Origin: Lachnospiraceae bacterium
Lineage (GTDB): Bacteria > Bacillota > Clostridia > Lachnospirales > Lachnospiraceae
Length of the DNA stretch: 64,000 nucleotides
NCBI GenBank assembly: GCA_022510565.1
Contig: JAFLTE010000012.1
Coordinates: 17,017 to 81,016, forward strand
Direction of reading: 5' to 3'
Positions 15,603 to 24,711 of this stretch are shown in pieces. The position numbers and the translations under genes were made by a program. The stretch's first letter is position 1; every line of letters begins with the position of its first letter. The notes beneath the pieces are model-generated. The model was not told the DNA's origin and ran no database searches. It saw only the letters and a program-made list of their open reading frames with translations.

Positions 15603-16658
15603 ATGCATCGTGAGAATACGAAAGTAGTACATATCGGAGACAAGGTAATCGGCGGCGGAAATCCCATACTGATTCAGTCCATGACAAATACAAAGACAGA
15701 GGATGTGGAGGCGACGGTAGCCCAGATTCTGCGCTTAGAGCAGGCCGGATGCGAGATTATTCGCTGTACGGTACCTACCATGGAGGCTGCGGAGGCAATT
15801 AAGCAGATTAAGTCAAGAATTAACATTCCTCTTGTGGCGGACATCCATTTCGATTACAAGATGGCGATTGCAGCCATGGAGAATGGTGCAGACAAAATTC
15901 GTATCAATCCGGGCAACATAGGCAGCAGGGATAATGTGGCTGCAGTCGTTTCGGTGGCAAAAGAACGCAATATTCCGATTCGCGTAGGCGTTAACAGTGG
16001 CTCTTTGGAGAAGGAGTTGGTGGAGAAGTATCACGGTGTGACGGCGGAGGGAATTGTCGAGAGCGCATTGGACAAGGTGAGAATCATTGAGGATTTGGGT
16101 TATGACAATATGGTAATCAGCATCAAATCCTCTGATGTGCTGATGTGTGTGCGTGCCCATGAGGTGCTTGCCGAAAAGACGAAATATCCGCTGCACGTAG
16201 GAATTACCGAGTCGGGCACGGTGCAGAGCGGAAATATTAAGTCGGCTATTGGGCTTGGAATTATTCTAAATCAAGGCATAGGCGATACGATTCGTGTATC
16301 TTTAACAGGCGACCCGGTGGAGGAAATCAAGTCGGCGAAGTTGATTCTGCGCACATTAGGGCTGCGCAAAGGCGGTATTGAAGTAGTATCCTGCCCTACC
16401 TGCGGCAGAACCCGTATAGATTTGATTGGCCTTGCCAATCAGGTGGAAGAGATGGTAGCGGATATTCCGCTTGACATTAAGGTAGCCGTAATGGGCTGTG
16501 CCGTCAACGGACCGGGTGAAGCGAAGGAAGCGGATATCGGCATAGCGGGAGGTCTGGGCGAAGGACTGCTGATTAAGAAAGGCGAGATTATAAAAAAAGT
16601 GCCGGAAGAGCAGTTGCTTGATACGCTGCGGGAAGAGCTTTTAAACTGGGAGGCGTAG
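15603..16658 (+). CDS. ispG: 4-hydroxy-3-methylbut-2-en-1-yl diphosphate synthase
   Basis: The 351-residue enzyme reduces MEcPP to HMBPP in the MEP pathway. It has the TIM-barrel half starting with [17 protein letters not shown] and [11 protein letters not shown] (about 72-82), and the [4Fe-4S] ligands CPTC (about 264-267) and GCAVNGPGE (about 299). The start has a GAGGAG site. It belongs functionally with dxr and rseP but is separated from them by the accessory block. Confidence 0.96.
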   Translation: MHRENTKVVHIGDKVIGGGNPILIQSMTNTKTEDVEATVAQILRLEQAGCEIIRCTVPTMEAAEAIKQIKSRINIPLVADIHFDYKMAIAAMENGADKIRINPGNIGSRDNVAAVVSVAKERNIPIRVGVNSGSLEKELVEKYHGVTAEGIVESALDKVRIIEDLGYDNMVISIKSSDVLMCVRAHEVLAEKTKYPLHVGITESGTVQSGNIKSAIGLGIILNQGIGDTIRVSLTGDPVEEIKSAKLILRTLGLRKGGIEVVSCPTCGRTRIDLIGLANQVEEMVADIPLDIKVAVMGCAVNGPGEAKEADIGIAGGLGEGLLIKKGEIIKKVPEEQLLDTLREELLNWEA

Positions 16659-16664
16659 GCTGAA

Positions 16665-19600
16665 ATGGGTAAGAAATTCTTCGATGTATTTCCTACTTTA
16701 AAATTGGATACAGGCTTAAAGGACCTCTATGAGCAAGTTACGGTAGATAAGGTCTCCGCCACAAAGCGCAAGGATTTCCTGCGGGTTTATATCTCTTCGG
16801 ACAGACTGATCCAGAAAGAGGATGTTTTTCGTGTGGAAGGGGAGATTAAGAGGCAATTCTTCCCGAATGCTGCCATGGTTATCAAGTTCTACGAGCGGTT
16901 TTCGCTGTCCTCACAGTATACACCGGAAAAACTGATGGATGTTTACCGGGACAGTATTCTACTGGAACTACGGGAGTATTCTCCGGTGGAGTATAACCTT
17001 TTCAAAAAAGCGGATATTTCATTCGAGGAGAACAATCGAATGCTTTTAACTGTGGAGGACACGGTGCTCGGACAGGGAAAAGCAGAGGAATTGGTACGTA
17101 TTCTGGATAAAATTTATCATGAGCGGTGTGGGCTGTCGGTGGATATTCAGGTATCCTACAAGGAGCGCGCTGAAGGGAAGCACAGGGCGGAAGATGAGCA
17201 CAAGCTTGCCATGCAGATAGCAGAGATTTCTGCGCGTGCAGGCTATGGCGCTGCAGAGGAAACGGAAAACGGCGGAGAGATTTGGAACGAAAACATAACG
17301 GATGATATTATAAATGAATATCCGGTGCAGGAAGAACCGGCACCCGGCATAGTGGATGTGGGTAATCCTGCGTTATCTGACGGAATGCGTCCTACTCAAA
17401 ATCAACCCGTCAGTGCGCGAACTGACGATGGAAAGAAAATTAAATCTGAATTTAAACGTCCTGTTAAGCGCTCCGACAATCCGGATGTACTGTACGGCAA
17501 AGACTTCGACGAGGAGGCTATGCCTATCAGTGACATTATCGGTGAGATAGGCGAAGTGGTTATTCGTGGCACAATTATCAACAGTGACAAGCGCGCAATC
17601 AAGAATGAGAGGGTAATCTTGATTTTTGATGTGACGGATTTTACCGATACCATCACCATCAAGATGTTTGTGCATGAAGAGCAGGCAGATGAAATAACGG
17701 ATGCTATGAAAAAAGGTGCCTTTGTAAAAATAAAAGGCATGACAATGATGGATAAGTTCGATCATGAATTGACGCTGGGTTCGCTTGCGGGAGTGAAAAA
17801 GATTCCGGATTTCACCGTATCCAGAACGGATACAAGCGTGCGCAAGCGGGTGGAGTTGCACTGTCATACGAAGATGAGTGACATGGACGGTGTCTCCGAG
17901 GCGAAGGATATTGTGAAGCGTGCCTATAAGTGGGGACATCCTGCCATAGCCATTACGGATCATGGCGTGGCACAATCTTTTCCGGATGCAAATCATGTGT
18001 GGGAAGATTTGTGGAAAGAGGAAAAAAACAAACGCAAAGAGGCAGGAGAGGTTGAGCCCGACAAGCAGGATTTTTTCAAGGTAATTTATGGTGTAGAGGC
18101 ATATTTGGTGGACGATCTGCACGAAATTGCAACAGGTGACAAGGGACAGAATTTCAGCCAAGATTTCGTAGTCTTTGATATTGAGACGACCGGCTTTTCT
18201 CCGGTGGAAAATCGTATTATTGAGATTGGCGCGGTGAAGGTATGCGGCGGTAAAACTGTGGACCGCTTCTCAGCCTTCGTTAATCCGGAGGTGCCGATTC
18301 CCTTTGAGATAGAGAAGCTGACGGGCATACGGGATGACATGGTGGTTGATGCGGAGAAAATCGAAAGCGTTCTGCCCAGGTTTCTCAGCTTTAGCGAAGG
18401 GTGTATGCTGGTAGCGCACAATGCAGGCTTCGATATGAGCTTTATTATGGAAAACTGCGATAGGCAGGGAATTTCCCATGATTTTACTTACGTAGACACG
18501 GTGGGCATGGCGAGGGTCATGCTGCCTGCACAGTCCAAGCACACGCTGGACGCGGTAGCCAAGACCTTGGGGGTGTCGCTCGTAAATCACCACAGAGCTG
18601 TGGATGATGCCGAGGCTACGGCGGAGATTTTTGTCAGGCTGATTGAGATGATGGCGAAGGACGGTATTACGACGCTTGCACAGATTAACGAGAAGGGCAA
18701 GGCAAGTCCCGATATCATCAAGAGACTGCCTACCTATCATGGTATTATTTTGGCGAAAAACAATGTGGGACGGATGAACTTGTACAGATTGATTTCCATG
18801 TCTCATCTTACCTATTTTGCCAGAAGACCGCGTATTCCCAAGAGTATCTTAAACCAGTATAGGGAAGGGTTGATTATCGGAAGCGCCTGCGAGGCAGGAG
18901 AGTTGTATCGAGCCATATTGGAGGGGAAGCCCGATGCGGAGATTGCAAGACTTGTGAATTTCTATGATTATCTGGAAATCCAGCCGCTTGGCAACAATCA
19001 GTTTATGATTGCCTCCGACAAGCTGCCTAACATTAATTCCGAAGAGGATATTATGGAGATTAACCGTAAAATCGTGCGGTTGGGCGAGCAGTTTCACAAG
19101 CCGGTGGCTGCCACCTGCGATGTGCATTTCCTGAATCCGGAGGATGAAATCTACCGTCGCATCATCATGGCCGGACAGGGATTTCCCGATGCGGACAATC
19201 AGGCACCGCTGTATTTGCGTACGACGGAGGAGATGCTTGCGGAATTTGCTTATCTGGGAAGCGATAAGGCGGAAGAAGTGGTAATTACCAACACCAATCT
19301 GATTGCGGATATGATTGAGAGCATGTCTCCCGTGCGGCCCGACAAATGTCCGCCGGTCATAGAGGACAGTGACAGACAGCTAACCGAAATATGCTACAGC
19401 AAGGCACATGAGCTGTATGGCGATACACTGCCGGATATTGTGGAGGCACGCTTGAAAAAAGAGCTGGATTCCATTATCTCCAACGGTTTTGCGGTGATGT
19501 ACATCATAGCGCAGAAATTGGTATGGAAATCGGTGGAGGACGGTTATCTGGTAGGTTCCCGTGGCTCCGTGGGGAGTTCTTTCGTGGCGAATATGGCAGG

Positions 19601-21245
19601 GATTACGGAGGTAAATTCCTTAAGTCCGCACTATCTGTGCCCTAAGTGCCATTACTACGATTTTGATTCCGAGGAGGTGCTGGCCTACGGTGGCGGTGCG
19701 GGCTGTGATATGCCGGATAAAAACTGTCCAAGATGCGGCGAGCCGCTTAAGAAAGAAGGATTTGACATTCCCTTTGAGACGTTCCTTGGTTTTAAGGGAG
19801 ACAAAGAGCCTGATATCGATTTGAATTTCTCCGGAGAATACCAGAGTAAGGCGCATAAATATACGGAAGTAATCTTTGGCAGCGGACAGACTTACCGTGC
19901 GGGTACGATAGGCACCCTGGCTGATAAGACTGCCTTCGGATATGTGAAAAATTATTATGAAGAGCGTGGAAAACATAAACGGGTATGTGAGATTAACCGT
20001 ATTGTCACGGGATGTACCGGAATACGCAGGAGCACGGGACAGCATCCGGGCGGTATTGTTGTACTGCCGATGGGGGAGGACATCAATTCATTTACACCGG
20101 TACAGCATCCTGCCAACGATATGGATACCGACATCATTACTACGCACTTTGATTATCATTCTATTGACCATAATTTATTGAAACTTGATATACTCGGTCA
20201 CGACGATCCGACTATGATCCGTATGCTACAGGATTTGACGGGAATCGACCCTGTCACGATTCCGCTGGACGATCCGGGAGTAATGTCGCTCTTTGCGTCC
20301 ACGGAGGCGCTGGGAATTACACCGGAGCAGATTGGCGGCTGTAAGCTGGGATGTCTGGGTATTCCGGAATTCGGTACAGACTTCGTAATCCAGATGGTTA
20401 TTGATGCGAAGCCGAAATGTTTCACGGATTTGGTGCGTATCTCCGGCTTGTCTCACGGCACGGATGTGTGGCTCGGCAATGCGCAGACATTGATTGAGGA
20501 AGGAAAAGCGACCATCTCCACGGCTATCTGTTGTCGTGACGATATTATGATTTACCTCATTCAGATGGGAGTGGACCCGGCACTCTCCTTTACGATTATG
20601 GAGAGCGTGCGTAAGGGTAAGGGCTTAAAACCGGAGTGGGAAGAAGCGATGCTTGCCGCCAATGTGCCGGACTGGTACATCTGGTCGTGTAAGAAAATCA
20701 AGTATATGTTCCCGAAGGCTCACGCTGCGGCTTACGTTATGATGGCGTGGCGTATTGCCTACTGTAAGATTAACTATCCGCTTGCATATTATGCGGCCTT
20801 TTTCAGTATTCGCGCCTCGGCTTTTTCCTATGAGCTGATGTGTCAGGGACAAGCACACTTGGAGAGTGTGATGGCGGACTATAAGCGGAGAGGCGATACG
20901 CTTTCCAAGAAAGAGCAAGATACTTATAAGGATATGAAAATTGTGCAGGAGATGTACGCCAGAGGATTTGAGTTCGTGCCGATTGACATTTTCACGGCAC
21001 AGTCCCGACTGTTTCAGATTGTGGACGGCAAGCTGATGCCTTCCATAAACAGTATTGACGGTGTCGGGCAGGCGGCGGCGGACGCCATTGTGGAGGCGGC
21101 CAAAGACGGTCCGTTCCTAAGCAAAGACGATTTCAGGCAGCGAACCAAGGCATCCAAGACAATAGTGGATCTGATGAGCAGTCTGGGACTTCTCGGTAAC
21201 CTGCCGGAGTCCAACCAGATTAGTCTGTTTGATTTTGTGAGTTAA
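16665..21245 (+). CDS. polC: DNA polymerase III alpha subunit, PolC type
   Basis: The 1526-residue replicase of low-GC Gram-positives. Order seen: N-terminal domains (1-230), OB fold (about 275-370), PHP domain with LHCHTKMSDMDG (about 395-407), split by a DEDDh 3'-5' exonuclease (FVVFDIETTGF about 500-510, HNAGFDMSF, HHRAVDDAEATAE), PHP remainder, polymerase palm with GSRGSVGSSFVA (about 962) and PDIDLNFSGEYQ (about 1049), a CPKC...CPRC zinc site (about 990-1025) and C-terminal HhH region. It starts six bases after ispG. Length is full for PolC. Confidence 0.98.
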   Translation: MGKKFFDVFPTLKLDTGLKDLYEQVTVDKVSATKRKDFLRVYISSDRLIQKEDVFRVEGEIKRQFFPNAAMVIKFYERFSLSSQYTPEKLMDVYRDSILLELREYSPVEYNLFKKADISFEENNRMLLTVEDTVLGQGKAEELVRILDKIYHERCGLSVDIQVSYKERAEGKHRAEDEHKLAMQIAEISARAGYGAAEETENGGEIWNENITDDIINEYPVQEEPAPGIVDVGNPALSDGMRPTQNQPVSARTDDGKKIKSEFKRPVKRSDNPDVLYGKDFDEEAMPISDIIGEIGEVVIRGTIINSDKRAIKNERVILIFDVTDFTDTITIKMFVHEEQADEITDAMKKGAFVKIKGMTMMDKFDHELTLGSLAGVKKIPDFTVSRTDTSVRKRVELHCHTKMSDMDGVSEAKDIVKRAYKWGHPAIAITDHGVAQSFPDANHVWEDLWKEEKNKRKEAGEVEPDKQDFFKVIYGVEAYLVDDLHEIATGDKGQNFSQDFVVFDIETTGFSPVENRIIEIGAVKVCGGKTVDRFSAFVNPEVPIPFEIEKLTGIRDDMVVDAEKIESVLPRFLSFSEGCMLVAHNAGFDMSFIMENCDRQGISHDFTYVDTVGMARVMLPAQSKHTLDAVAKTLGVSLVNHHRAVDDAEATAEIFVRLIEMMAKDGITTLAQINEKGKASPDIIKRLPTYHGIILAKNNVGRMNLYRLISMSHLTYFARRPRIPKSILNQYREGLIIGSACEAGELYRAILEGKPDAEIARLVNFYDYLEIQPLGNNQFMIASDKLPNINSEEDIMEINRKIVRLGEQFHKPVAATCDVHFLNPEDEIYRRIIMAGQGFPDADNQAPLYLRTTEEMLAEFAYLGSDKAEEVVITNTNLIADMIESMSPVRPDKCPPVIEDSDRQLTEICYSKAHELYGDTLPDIVEARLKKELDSIISNGFAVMYIIAQKLVWKSVEDGYLVGSRGSVGSSFVANMAGITEVNSLSPHYLCPKCHYYDFDSEEVLAYGGGAGCDMPDKNCPRCGEPLKKEGFDIPFETFLGFKGDKEPDIDLNFSGEYQSKAHKYTEVIFGSGQTYRAGTIGTLADKTAFGYVKNYYEERGKHKRVCEINRIVTGCTGIRRSTGQHPGGIVVLPMGEDINSFTPVQHPANDMDTDIITTHFDYHSIDHNLLKLDILGHDDPTMIRMLQDLTGIDPVTIPLDDPGVMSLFASTEALGITPEQIGGCKLGCLGIPEFGTDFVIQMVIDAKPKCFTDLVRISGLSHGTDVWLGNAQTLIEEGKATISTAICCRDDIMIYLIQMGVDPALSFTIMESVRKGKGLKPEWEEAMLAANVPDWYIWSCKKIKYMFPKAHAAAYVMMAWRIAYCKINYPLAYYAAFFSIRASAFSYELMCQGQAHLESVMADYKRRGDTLSKKEQDTYKDMKIVQEMYARGFEFVPIDIFTAQSRLFQIVDGKLMPSINSIDGVGQAAADAIVEAAKDGPFLSKDDFRQRTKASKTIVDLMSSLGLLGNLPESNQISLFDFVS

Positions 21246-21263
21246 GATAATCTATGATATAAT
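21235..21263 (+). promoter_or_regulatory. Promoter inside the polC end for the cytidylate-kinase-like gene
   Basis: TTGTGA (21235-21240) overlaps the last polC codons; a 17-base spacer leads to consensus TATAAT (21258-21263), 24 bases before the next ATG. Confidence 0.65.
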
Positions 21264-21286
21264 GTGCACATGAGGGAGGTGACGGC

Positions 21287-21877
21287 ATGAGGAAAATTAT
21301 AACAATCGGAAGAGAGTTCGGTGCGGGCGGCGGCGAGATCGGTAAGCGCATTGCCAAGGAATTGGGTATTGAGTATTATGATAAGGATATTATCTTCAAG
21401 ACTGTGATGGCAGGAAAGAATTTAACCCCGGAGCAAGTGCACAGATGGGATGAGCGCGTGCCGAAGAATTTCGGGTTTACGCAGAGCCTGTTCGACTTTT
21501 ATAATAAGCCTCTGGAGGAGGAATTATGGCAGGCGCAGCGGGATGCCATACGCGAATTGGCTAACAAGGAGAGCTGCGTGATTGTAGGACGAAACGGCGA
21601 TTATATCCTGCGGGAGTTCGACCATTGTCTGAATGTGTTTATTCACGCGGGTTTCGCATGGCGCGTAAGACGTATGACAGCTATGATGGACGGAAAGAGC
21701 GAGGAGCAGGTGGCCGGCGATGTCAAAGCCGTAGATAAGGCGCGCAAAAAATACTGTGAATATTACACGAAGTGTACCTACGGCGATGCACGCAATTATG
21801 ACCTGACGTTAAATACGGAGAAGCTTGGTATAGATAAGGCTGTAGAGCTGATTCTGGCGGCAGCGGAAACTATCTGA
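21287..21877 (+). CDS. Cytidylate kinase-like protein
   Basis: A 196-residue P-loop protein of the Cytidylate_kin2 type: ITIGREFGAGGGEIGKRIAKE (GxxGxGxG form of the P-loop, about 4-18 for the core), EYYDKDII, RNGDYIL and VFIHAGFAWRVRRM. Such proteins resemble Cmk but use a glycine-rich loop that replaces the classic GKS. Substrate uncertain; a nucleotide or similar small molecule is likely. The start is preceded by GAGGGAGGTGACGGC. It has its own promoter in the polC 3' end. Confidence 0.8.
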   Translation: MRKIITIGREFGAGGGEIGKRIAKELGIEYYDKDIIFKTVMAGKNLTPEQVHRWDERVPKNFGFTQSLFDFYNKPLEEELWQAQRDAIRELANKESCVIVGRNGDYILREFDHCLNVFIHAGFAWRVRRMTAMMDGKSEEQVAGDVKAVDKARKKYCEYYTKCTYGDARNYDLTLNTEKLGIDKAVELILAAAETI

Positions 21878-21936
21878 TTTGTTTTGTTCGAATAAATAGG
21901 ACATATTGTTTGAGTGTATGTTTGTATACAATTCGC

Positions 21937-21965
21937 TTGACAAGGTATGGAAAAATCCATATACT
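21937..21965 (+). promoter_or_regulatory. Strong promoter of the amino-acid ABC transporter
   Basis: TTGACA (21937-21942), a 17-base spacer and TATACT (21960-21965): near-consensus. The leader starting near 21972 carries a long hairpin. Confidence 0.85.
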
Positions 21966-21979
21966 ATTACATGGACATC

Positions 21980-22015
21980 AAAGACGGTGTAAAAGAATAC
22001 GATTACATCGTCTTT
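21980..22015 (+). promoter_or_regulatory. 13-bp leader hairpin before the substrate-binding protein gene
   Basis: AAAGACGGTGTAA (21980-21992) pairs fully (one G-U) with TTACATCGTCTTT (22003-22015), loop of 10, followed by TGTGTT. It starts about eight bases into the transcript. It may be an attenuator or a 5' stabilising hairpin; the T run is short. Confidence 0.6.
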
Positions 22016-22057
22016 TGTGTTAATAAGCTATTACATATGGAAAAGGAGAGGATTGTT

Positions 22058-22858
22058 ATGAAAAAATTATTGACATCAGCACTTATCGGCTGTATGGCCC
22101 TTGGCTTGATGGCATGTGGTTCCGATGCAGGGAATACAAATTCCGGAACAGAGAGCACGGGTTCCGCGTCTTCAGGTGACAAGGTATGGGTTATCGCAAC
22201 CGATACGGTATTCCGCCCCTTTGAGTTCACCAATGAGAACGGTGAGTTCGTAGGAATTGACGTAGATATTGTGGCAGCAATCGCAGAGGATCAGGGATTC
22301 CAGTATGAATTGCGGAGCCTCGGCTGGGATGCGGCAGTGGCAGCAGTACAGGCGGGTCAGGCAGATGGTCTGATTGCGGGCGCAACCATTAAACAGGAGC
22401 GTATTGATTCCGGCTGGATTTTCTCTGACGGATACTATGATGCGACACAGACATTTGTTCTTCCTAATGGAAGCGACATTACAGGTTTTGCAGATTTGGC
22501 AGGCAAGAACGTGGCGGTTAAGAATGGTACGGCAGGTATGGATTTTGCCAACAGCCTGAAAGATGAGTACGGCTTTACCGTGACTGTATTTGAGGATTCA
22601 CCGACCATGTATCAGGACGTTATCTTAGGTAACTCCGCAGCGTGTGTAGAGGATACGCCTATTATGGCAGACTCCATCAAGACAGGCGGCCTTGCACTTT
22701 ATATTCCGGATGGAATGGAGAGCGAAGGTGCACCCTACGGTTTCGCAATCATGAATGAGAGCAATCAGGAACTTCTTGACATGTTTAACAAAGGTCTTGC
22801 CAACATCAGAGCAAACGGCAAGTACGACGAAATTCTGAACAAATACTTAGGTAACTAA
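22058..22858 (+). CDS. Polar amino-acid ABC transporter substrate-binding lipoprotein
   Basis: From the ATG at 22058 (AAAGGAGAGG upstream) the 266-residue protein has a lipoprotein signal with lipobox LMAC (Cys near 20), a Ser/Thr/Gly linker, and a type 2 periplasmic-binding fold: DTVFRPFEF, GEFVGIDVDIVAAIAE, AGATIKQERIDSGWIFSDGY without its central part, and GKNVAVKNGTAG. This is the SBP family for glutamine, arginine or other polar amino acids; the ligand cannot be assigned. It leads a three-gene importer operon. The frame is open upstream to 21947 but starts inside the promoter region. Confidence 0.92.
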   Translation: MKKLLTSALIGCMALGLMACGSDAGNTNSGTESTGSASSGDKVWVIATDTVFRPFEFTNENGEFVGIDVDIVAAIAEDQGFQYELRSLGWDAAVAAVQAGQADGLIAGATIKQERIDSGWIFSDGYYDATQTFVLPNGSDITGFADLAGKNVAVKNGTAGMDFANSLKDEYGFTVTVFEDSPTMYQDVILGNSAACVEDTPIMADSIKTGGLALYIPDGMESEGAPYGFAIMNESNQELLDMFNKGLANIRANGKYDEILNKYLGN

Positions 22859-22872
22859 TTGTAATAAGTCTT

Positions 22873-22900
22873 TTTCGGGCGGCATATCTGCCGCCCGAAA
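22873..22900 (+). promoter_or_regulatory. Intercistronic GC-rich hairpin
   Basis: TTTCGGGCGGCA and TGCCGCCCGAAA form a perfect 12-bp stem with loop TATC between the binding-protein and permease genes. No T tract follows, so it probably protects the upstream mRNA from 3' decay and keeps the binding protein in excess, as known for many importer operons. Confidence 0.75.
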
Positions 22901-22928
22901 TTGTAAGAAAGTAAGGAGATACTGCCAT

Positions 22929-23597
22929 ATGGTAATGATAATTCAGAGATACGGTATAATGCTGATCCGAGCGCTCGGACAGACATTGCTGCTGACCCTG
23001 CTTTCACTTGTGTTCGCCATGGTTATCGGTATGATTTTCGGACTGATGAATGTGGGGAACAAAAGAGTGCTTAATTTCATCGGCACGGTTTACGTGGATG
23101 CGGTGCGCGGTGTGCCGCTTATCGTACTGGCGTATTTTATCTATTTTGGTATTCCGGCAGGCATACAGGGGTTAGGATTTACTAATTTCAGATTAGGTCC
23201 GCTTCAGGCGGGTACGATTGCGCTGTCCATGAACTGCGGCGCATATATGGCTGAGATTATCAGGGCGGGTATCCAGAGTGTGGACAGAGGGCAGATGGAG
23301 GCAGGCAGAAGTCTCGGAATGTCGTATGGTGCATCTATGTGGCTGATTGTGATACCTCAGGCAATCCGCACCATGGTTCCGTCTATCATCAACCAGTTTA
23401 TCATTACCTTAAAGGATACATCCATTCTTTCCGTTATCGGTTTCCCGGAACTGACGAATGTGGGTAAGACAATTATGGGTAATACATTTAAGAATCTGCA
23501 GGCATGGGCGATTGTCGGTATTATGTATATGGTTGTTATTATCACATTAAGTAAAGTATCCAAGAGGATTGAGAGGAGGATCAACCGTGGCAGATAG
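22929..23597 (+). CDS. Amino-acid ABC transporter permease
   Basis: The 222-residue inner-membrane permease of the HisMQ type has about five hydrophobic helices and the EAA loop [20 protein letters not shown] (about 118-137) that docks on the ATPase, plus [12 protein letters not shown] near the start. The ATG at 22929 follows AAGGAGATACTGCCAT; an ATG two codons later is possible. The gene overlaps the start of the ATPase gene by 11 bases. Confidence 0.93.
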   Translation: MVMIIQRYGIMLIRALGQTLLLTLLSLVFAMVIGMIFGLMNVGNKRVLNFIGTVYVDAVRGVPLIVLAYFIYFGIPAGIQGLGFTNFRLGPLQAGTIALSMNCGAYMAEIIRAGIQSVDRGQMEAGRSLGMSYGASMWLIVIPQAIRTMVPSIINQFIITLKDTSILSVIGFPELTNVGKTIMGNTFKNLQAWAIVGIMYMVVIITLSKVSKRIERRINRGR

Positions 23598-24321
23598 TAA
23601 GATTTCCGTGAGAAATTTGAAGAAGAATTTCGGTTCACTGGAAGTCCTGAGGGACATTAGCTTGGAAGTGACCGAAGGCGAAGTCGTGGTTTTAATCGGA
23701 CCTTCAGGAAGCGGTAAATCCACCCTTCTTCGATGCCTGAATCAGTTGGAGACGGTAACTTCCGGACAGATTTTCATAGACGGTCATGATGTGACCGACA
23801 AGCATACTGATATCAATAAAGTGCGTGAGAACATCGGAATGGTGTTCCAGCATTTTAACCTGTTCAATCACTTGACTGTGTTAAAAAATATGACACTTGC
23901 GCCGGTACATTTGAAAACCTTATCCAAAGAAGAGGCTAAGAACAAGGCTATGGGCCTGTTAAACCGTGTTGGTCTGGCAGATAAGGCAGATGCATATCCG
24001 AGCCAGTTGTCCGGCGGACAGAAGCAGCGTGTGGCAATCGCCAGAGCGCTGGAGATGAATCCGGATATCATGCTCTTTGATGAGCCTACCAGTGCGCTTG
24101 ACCCAGAGATGGTTGGTGAGGTACTCGCGGTTATGAAGGAGCTTGCCAGAGAGGGCATGACGATGGTGGTTGTAACCCACGAGATCGGGTTCGCCCGTGA
24201 GGTAGCAAGCCGCGTCATCTTCATGGAAGGCGGTTACATCGTGGAGGACGGTACGCCGGACGAAGTAATCAATCATCCGAAAGAGGCGAGGACGGCGGAT
24301 TTTCTGAGCAAGGTGCTGTAA
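23587..24321 (+). CDS. Amino-acid ABC transporter ATP-binding protein
   Basis: The 244-residue GlnQ-like ATPase has Walker [13 protein letters not shown] (about 38-49), Q-loop [12 protein letters not shown], signature [15 protein letters not shown], Walker [15 protein letters not shown] and switch VVTHE. It should energise uptake by the two preceding genes. The start is the GTG at 23587 with GAGGAGGATCAACC upstream; the open frame back to 23569 lies within the permease gene. Operon complete with one permease, presumed homodimer. Confidence 0.95.
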   Translation: MADSKISVRNLKKNFGSLEVLRDISLEVTEGEVVVLIGPSGSGKSTLLRCLNQLETVTSGQIFIDGHDVTDKHTDINKVRENIGMVFQHFNLFNHLTVLKNMTLAPVHLKTLSKEEAKNKAMGLLNRVGLADKADAYPSQLSGGQKQRVAIARALEMNPDIMLFDEPTSALDPEMVGEVLAVMKELAREGMTMVVVTHEIGFAREVASRVIFMEGGYIVEDGTPDEVINHPKEARTADFLSKVL

Positions 24322-24348
24322 TAAAATTTAAAAAATTCTAAAAAGTAC

Positions 24349-24377
24349 TTGCATTCTATCCGGAAATATAATAGAAT
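24349..24377 (+). promoter_or_regulatory. Promoter of tRNA-Glu
   Basis: TTGCAT (24349-24354), a 17-base spacer and TAGAAT (24372-24377), 20 bases before the mature tRNA 5' end. Confidence 0.65.
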
Positions 24378-24396
24378 AAGCAAGTGTCAATCAGAT

Positions 24397-24468
24397 GGCT
24401 CGTTGGTCAAGCGGTTAAGACGCCGCCCTCTCACGGCGGAAACAGGGGTTCGATTCCCCTACGAGCTG
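24397..24468 (+). tRNA. tRNA-Glu (anticodon CTC)
   Basis: A 72-base cloverleaf: acceptor GGCTCGT with ACGAGCT (first pair G-U), D loop TTGGTCAAGCGGTTAAG, anticodon arm CCGCC-CTCTCAC-GGCGG with anticodon CTC, T arm AGGGG-TTCGATT-CCCCT, discriminator G. CCA is not encoded. It decodes GAG, the minor-need partner of the usual TTC isoacceptor. It has its own promoter and terminator. Confidence 0.93.
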
Positions 24469-24494
24469 TTGACTGTTTATAACAGCCCAACCCT

Positions 24495-24537
24495 AAAGAT
24501 CTTGAGATTAGCGATTACGCTGGTTTCAGGATTTTTT
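24495..24537 (+). terminator. Terminator of tRNA-Glu
   Basis: A 19-pair stem with several G-U pairs (24495-24513 with 24518-24536), loop ATTA, ending in a run of six T. Confidence 0.75.
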
Positions 24538-24573
24538 ATTTGTATCATATTTCCTAAATTTCTCAAATATCCC

Positions 24574-24602
24574 TTGCAAACACAGTCAAAAGGTGCTACA
24601 AT
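24574..24602 (+). promoter_or_regulatory. Promoter of the rimP-nusA-infB operon
   Basis: TTGCAA (24574-24579), a 17-base spacer and TACAAT (24597-24602). Transcription from about 24609 gives a leader of about 100 bases that contains an intrinsic terminator. Confidence 0.7.
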
Positions 24603-24632
24603 ACCATATGTAATCAAAATAGAGACTACAAT

Positions 24633-24663
24633 AAAGAGTGGACTTGCGAGTCCACTCTTTTAT
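24633..24663 (+). terminator. Leader terminator (candidate attenuator) upstream of rimP-nusA
   Basis: AAAGAGTGGACT and AGTCCACTCTTT form a perfect 12-bp stem with loop TGCG followed by TATA, between the promoter and rimP. In Bacillus subtilis the nusA operon leader is known to be attenuated by NusA itself; the same arrangement is inferred here. Confidence 0.75.
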
Positions 24664-24711
24664 ATGGTGTCCAAGGACACATAAGAAGAAAATACAATTC
24701 AGGAGGCAGAG

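Noticed and set aside
17373..18161. 262-codon minus-strand frame within polC
   Set aside because: Opposite strand of a certain gene, His/Cys-rich composition typical of shadow frames.
21947..22057. N-terminal extension of the substrate-binding protein from 21947
   Set aside because: It overlaps the strong promoter and leader hairpin and would bury the lipoprotein signal peptide.
24469..24632. Possible integration (att) remnant after the tRNA 3' end
   Set aside because: No repeat of the tRNA 3' end and no integrase trace were found; the stretch is explained by a tRNA terminator and the rimP promoter.
24349..24684. 111-codon open frame across the tRNA-Glu region
   Set aside because: It runs through the tRNA, its terminator, a promoter and the leader hairpin; no ribosome binding site and no protein-like composition.
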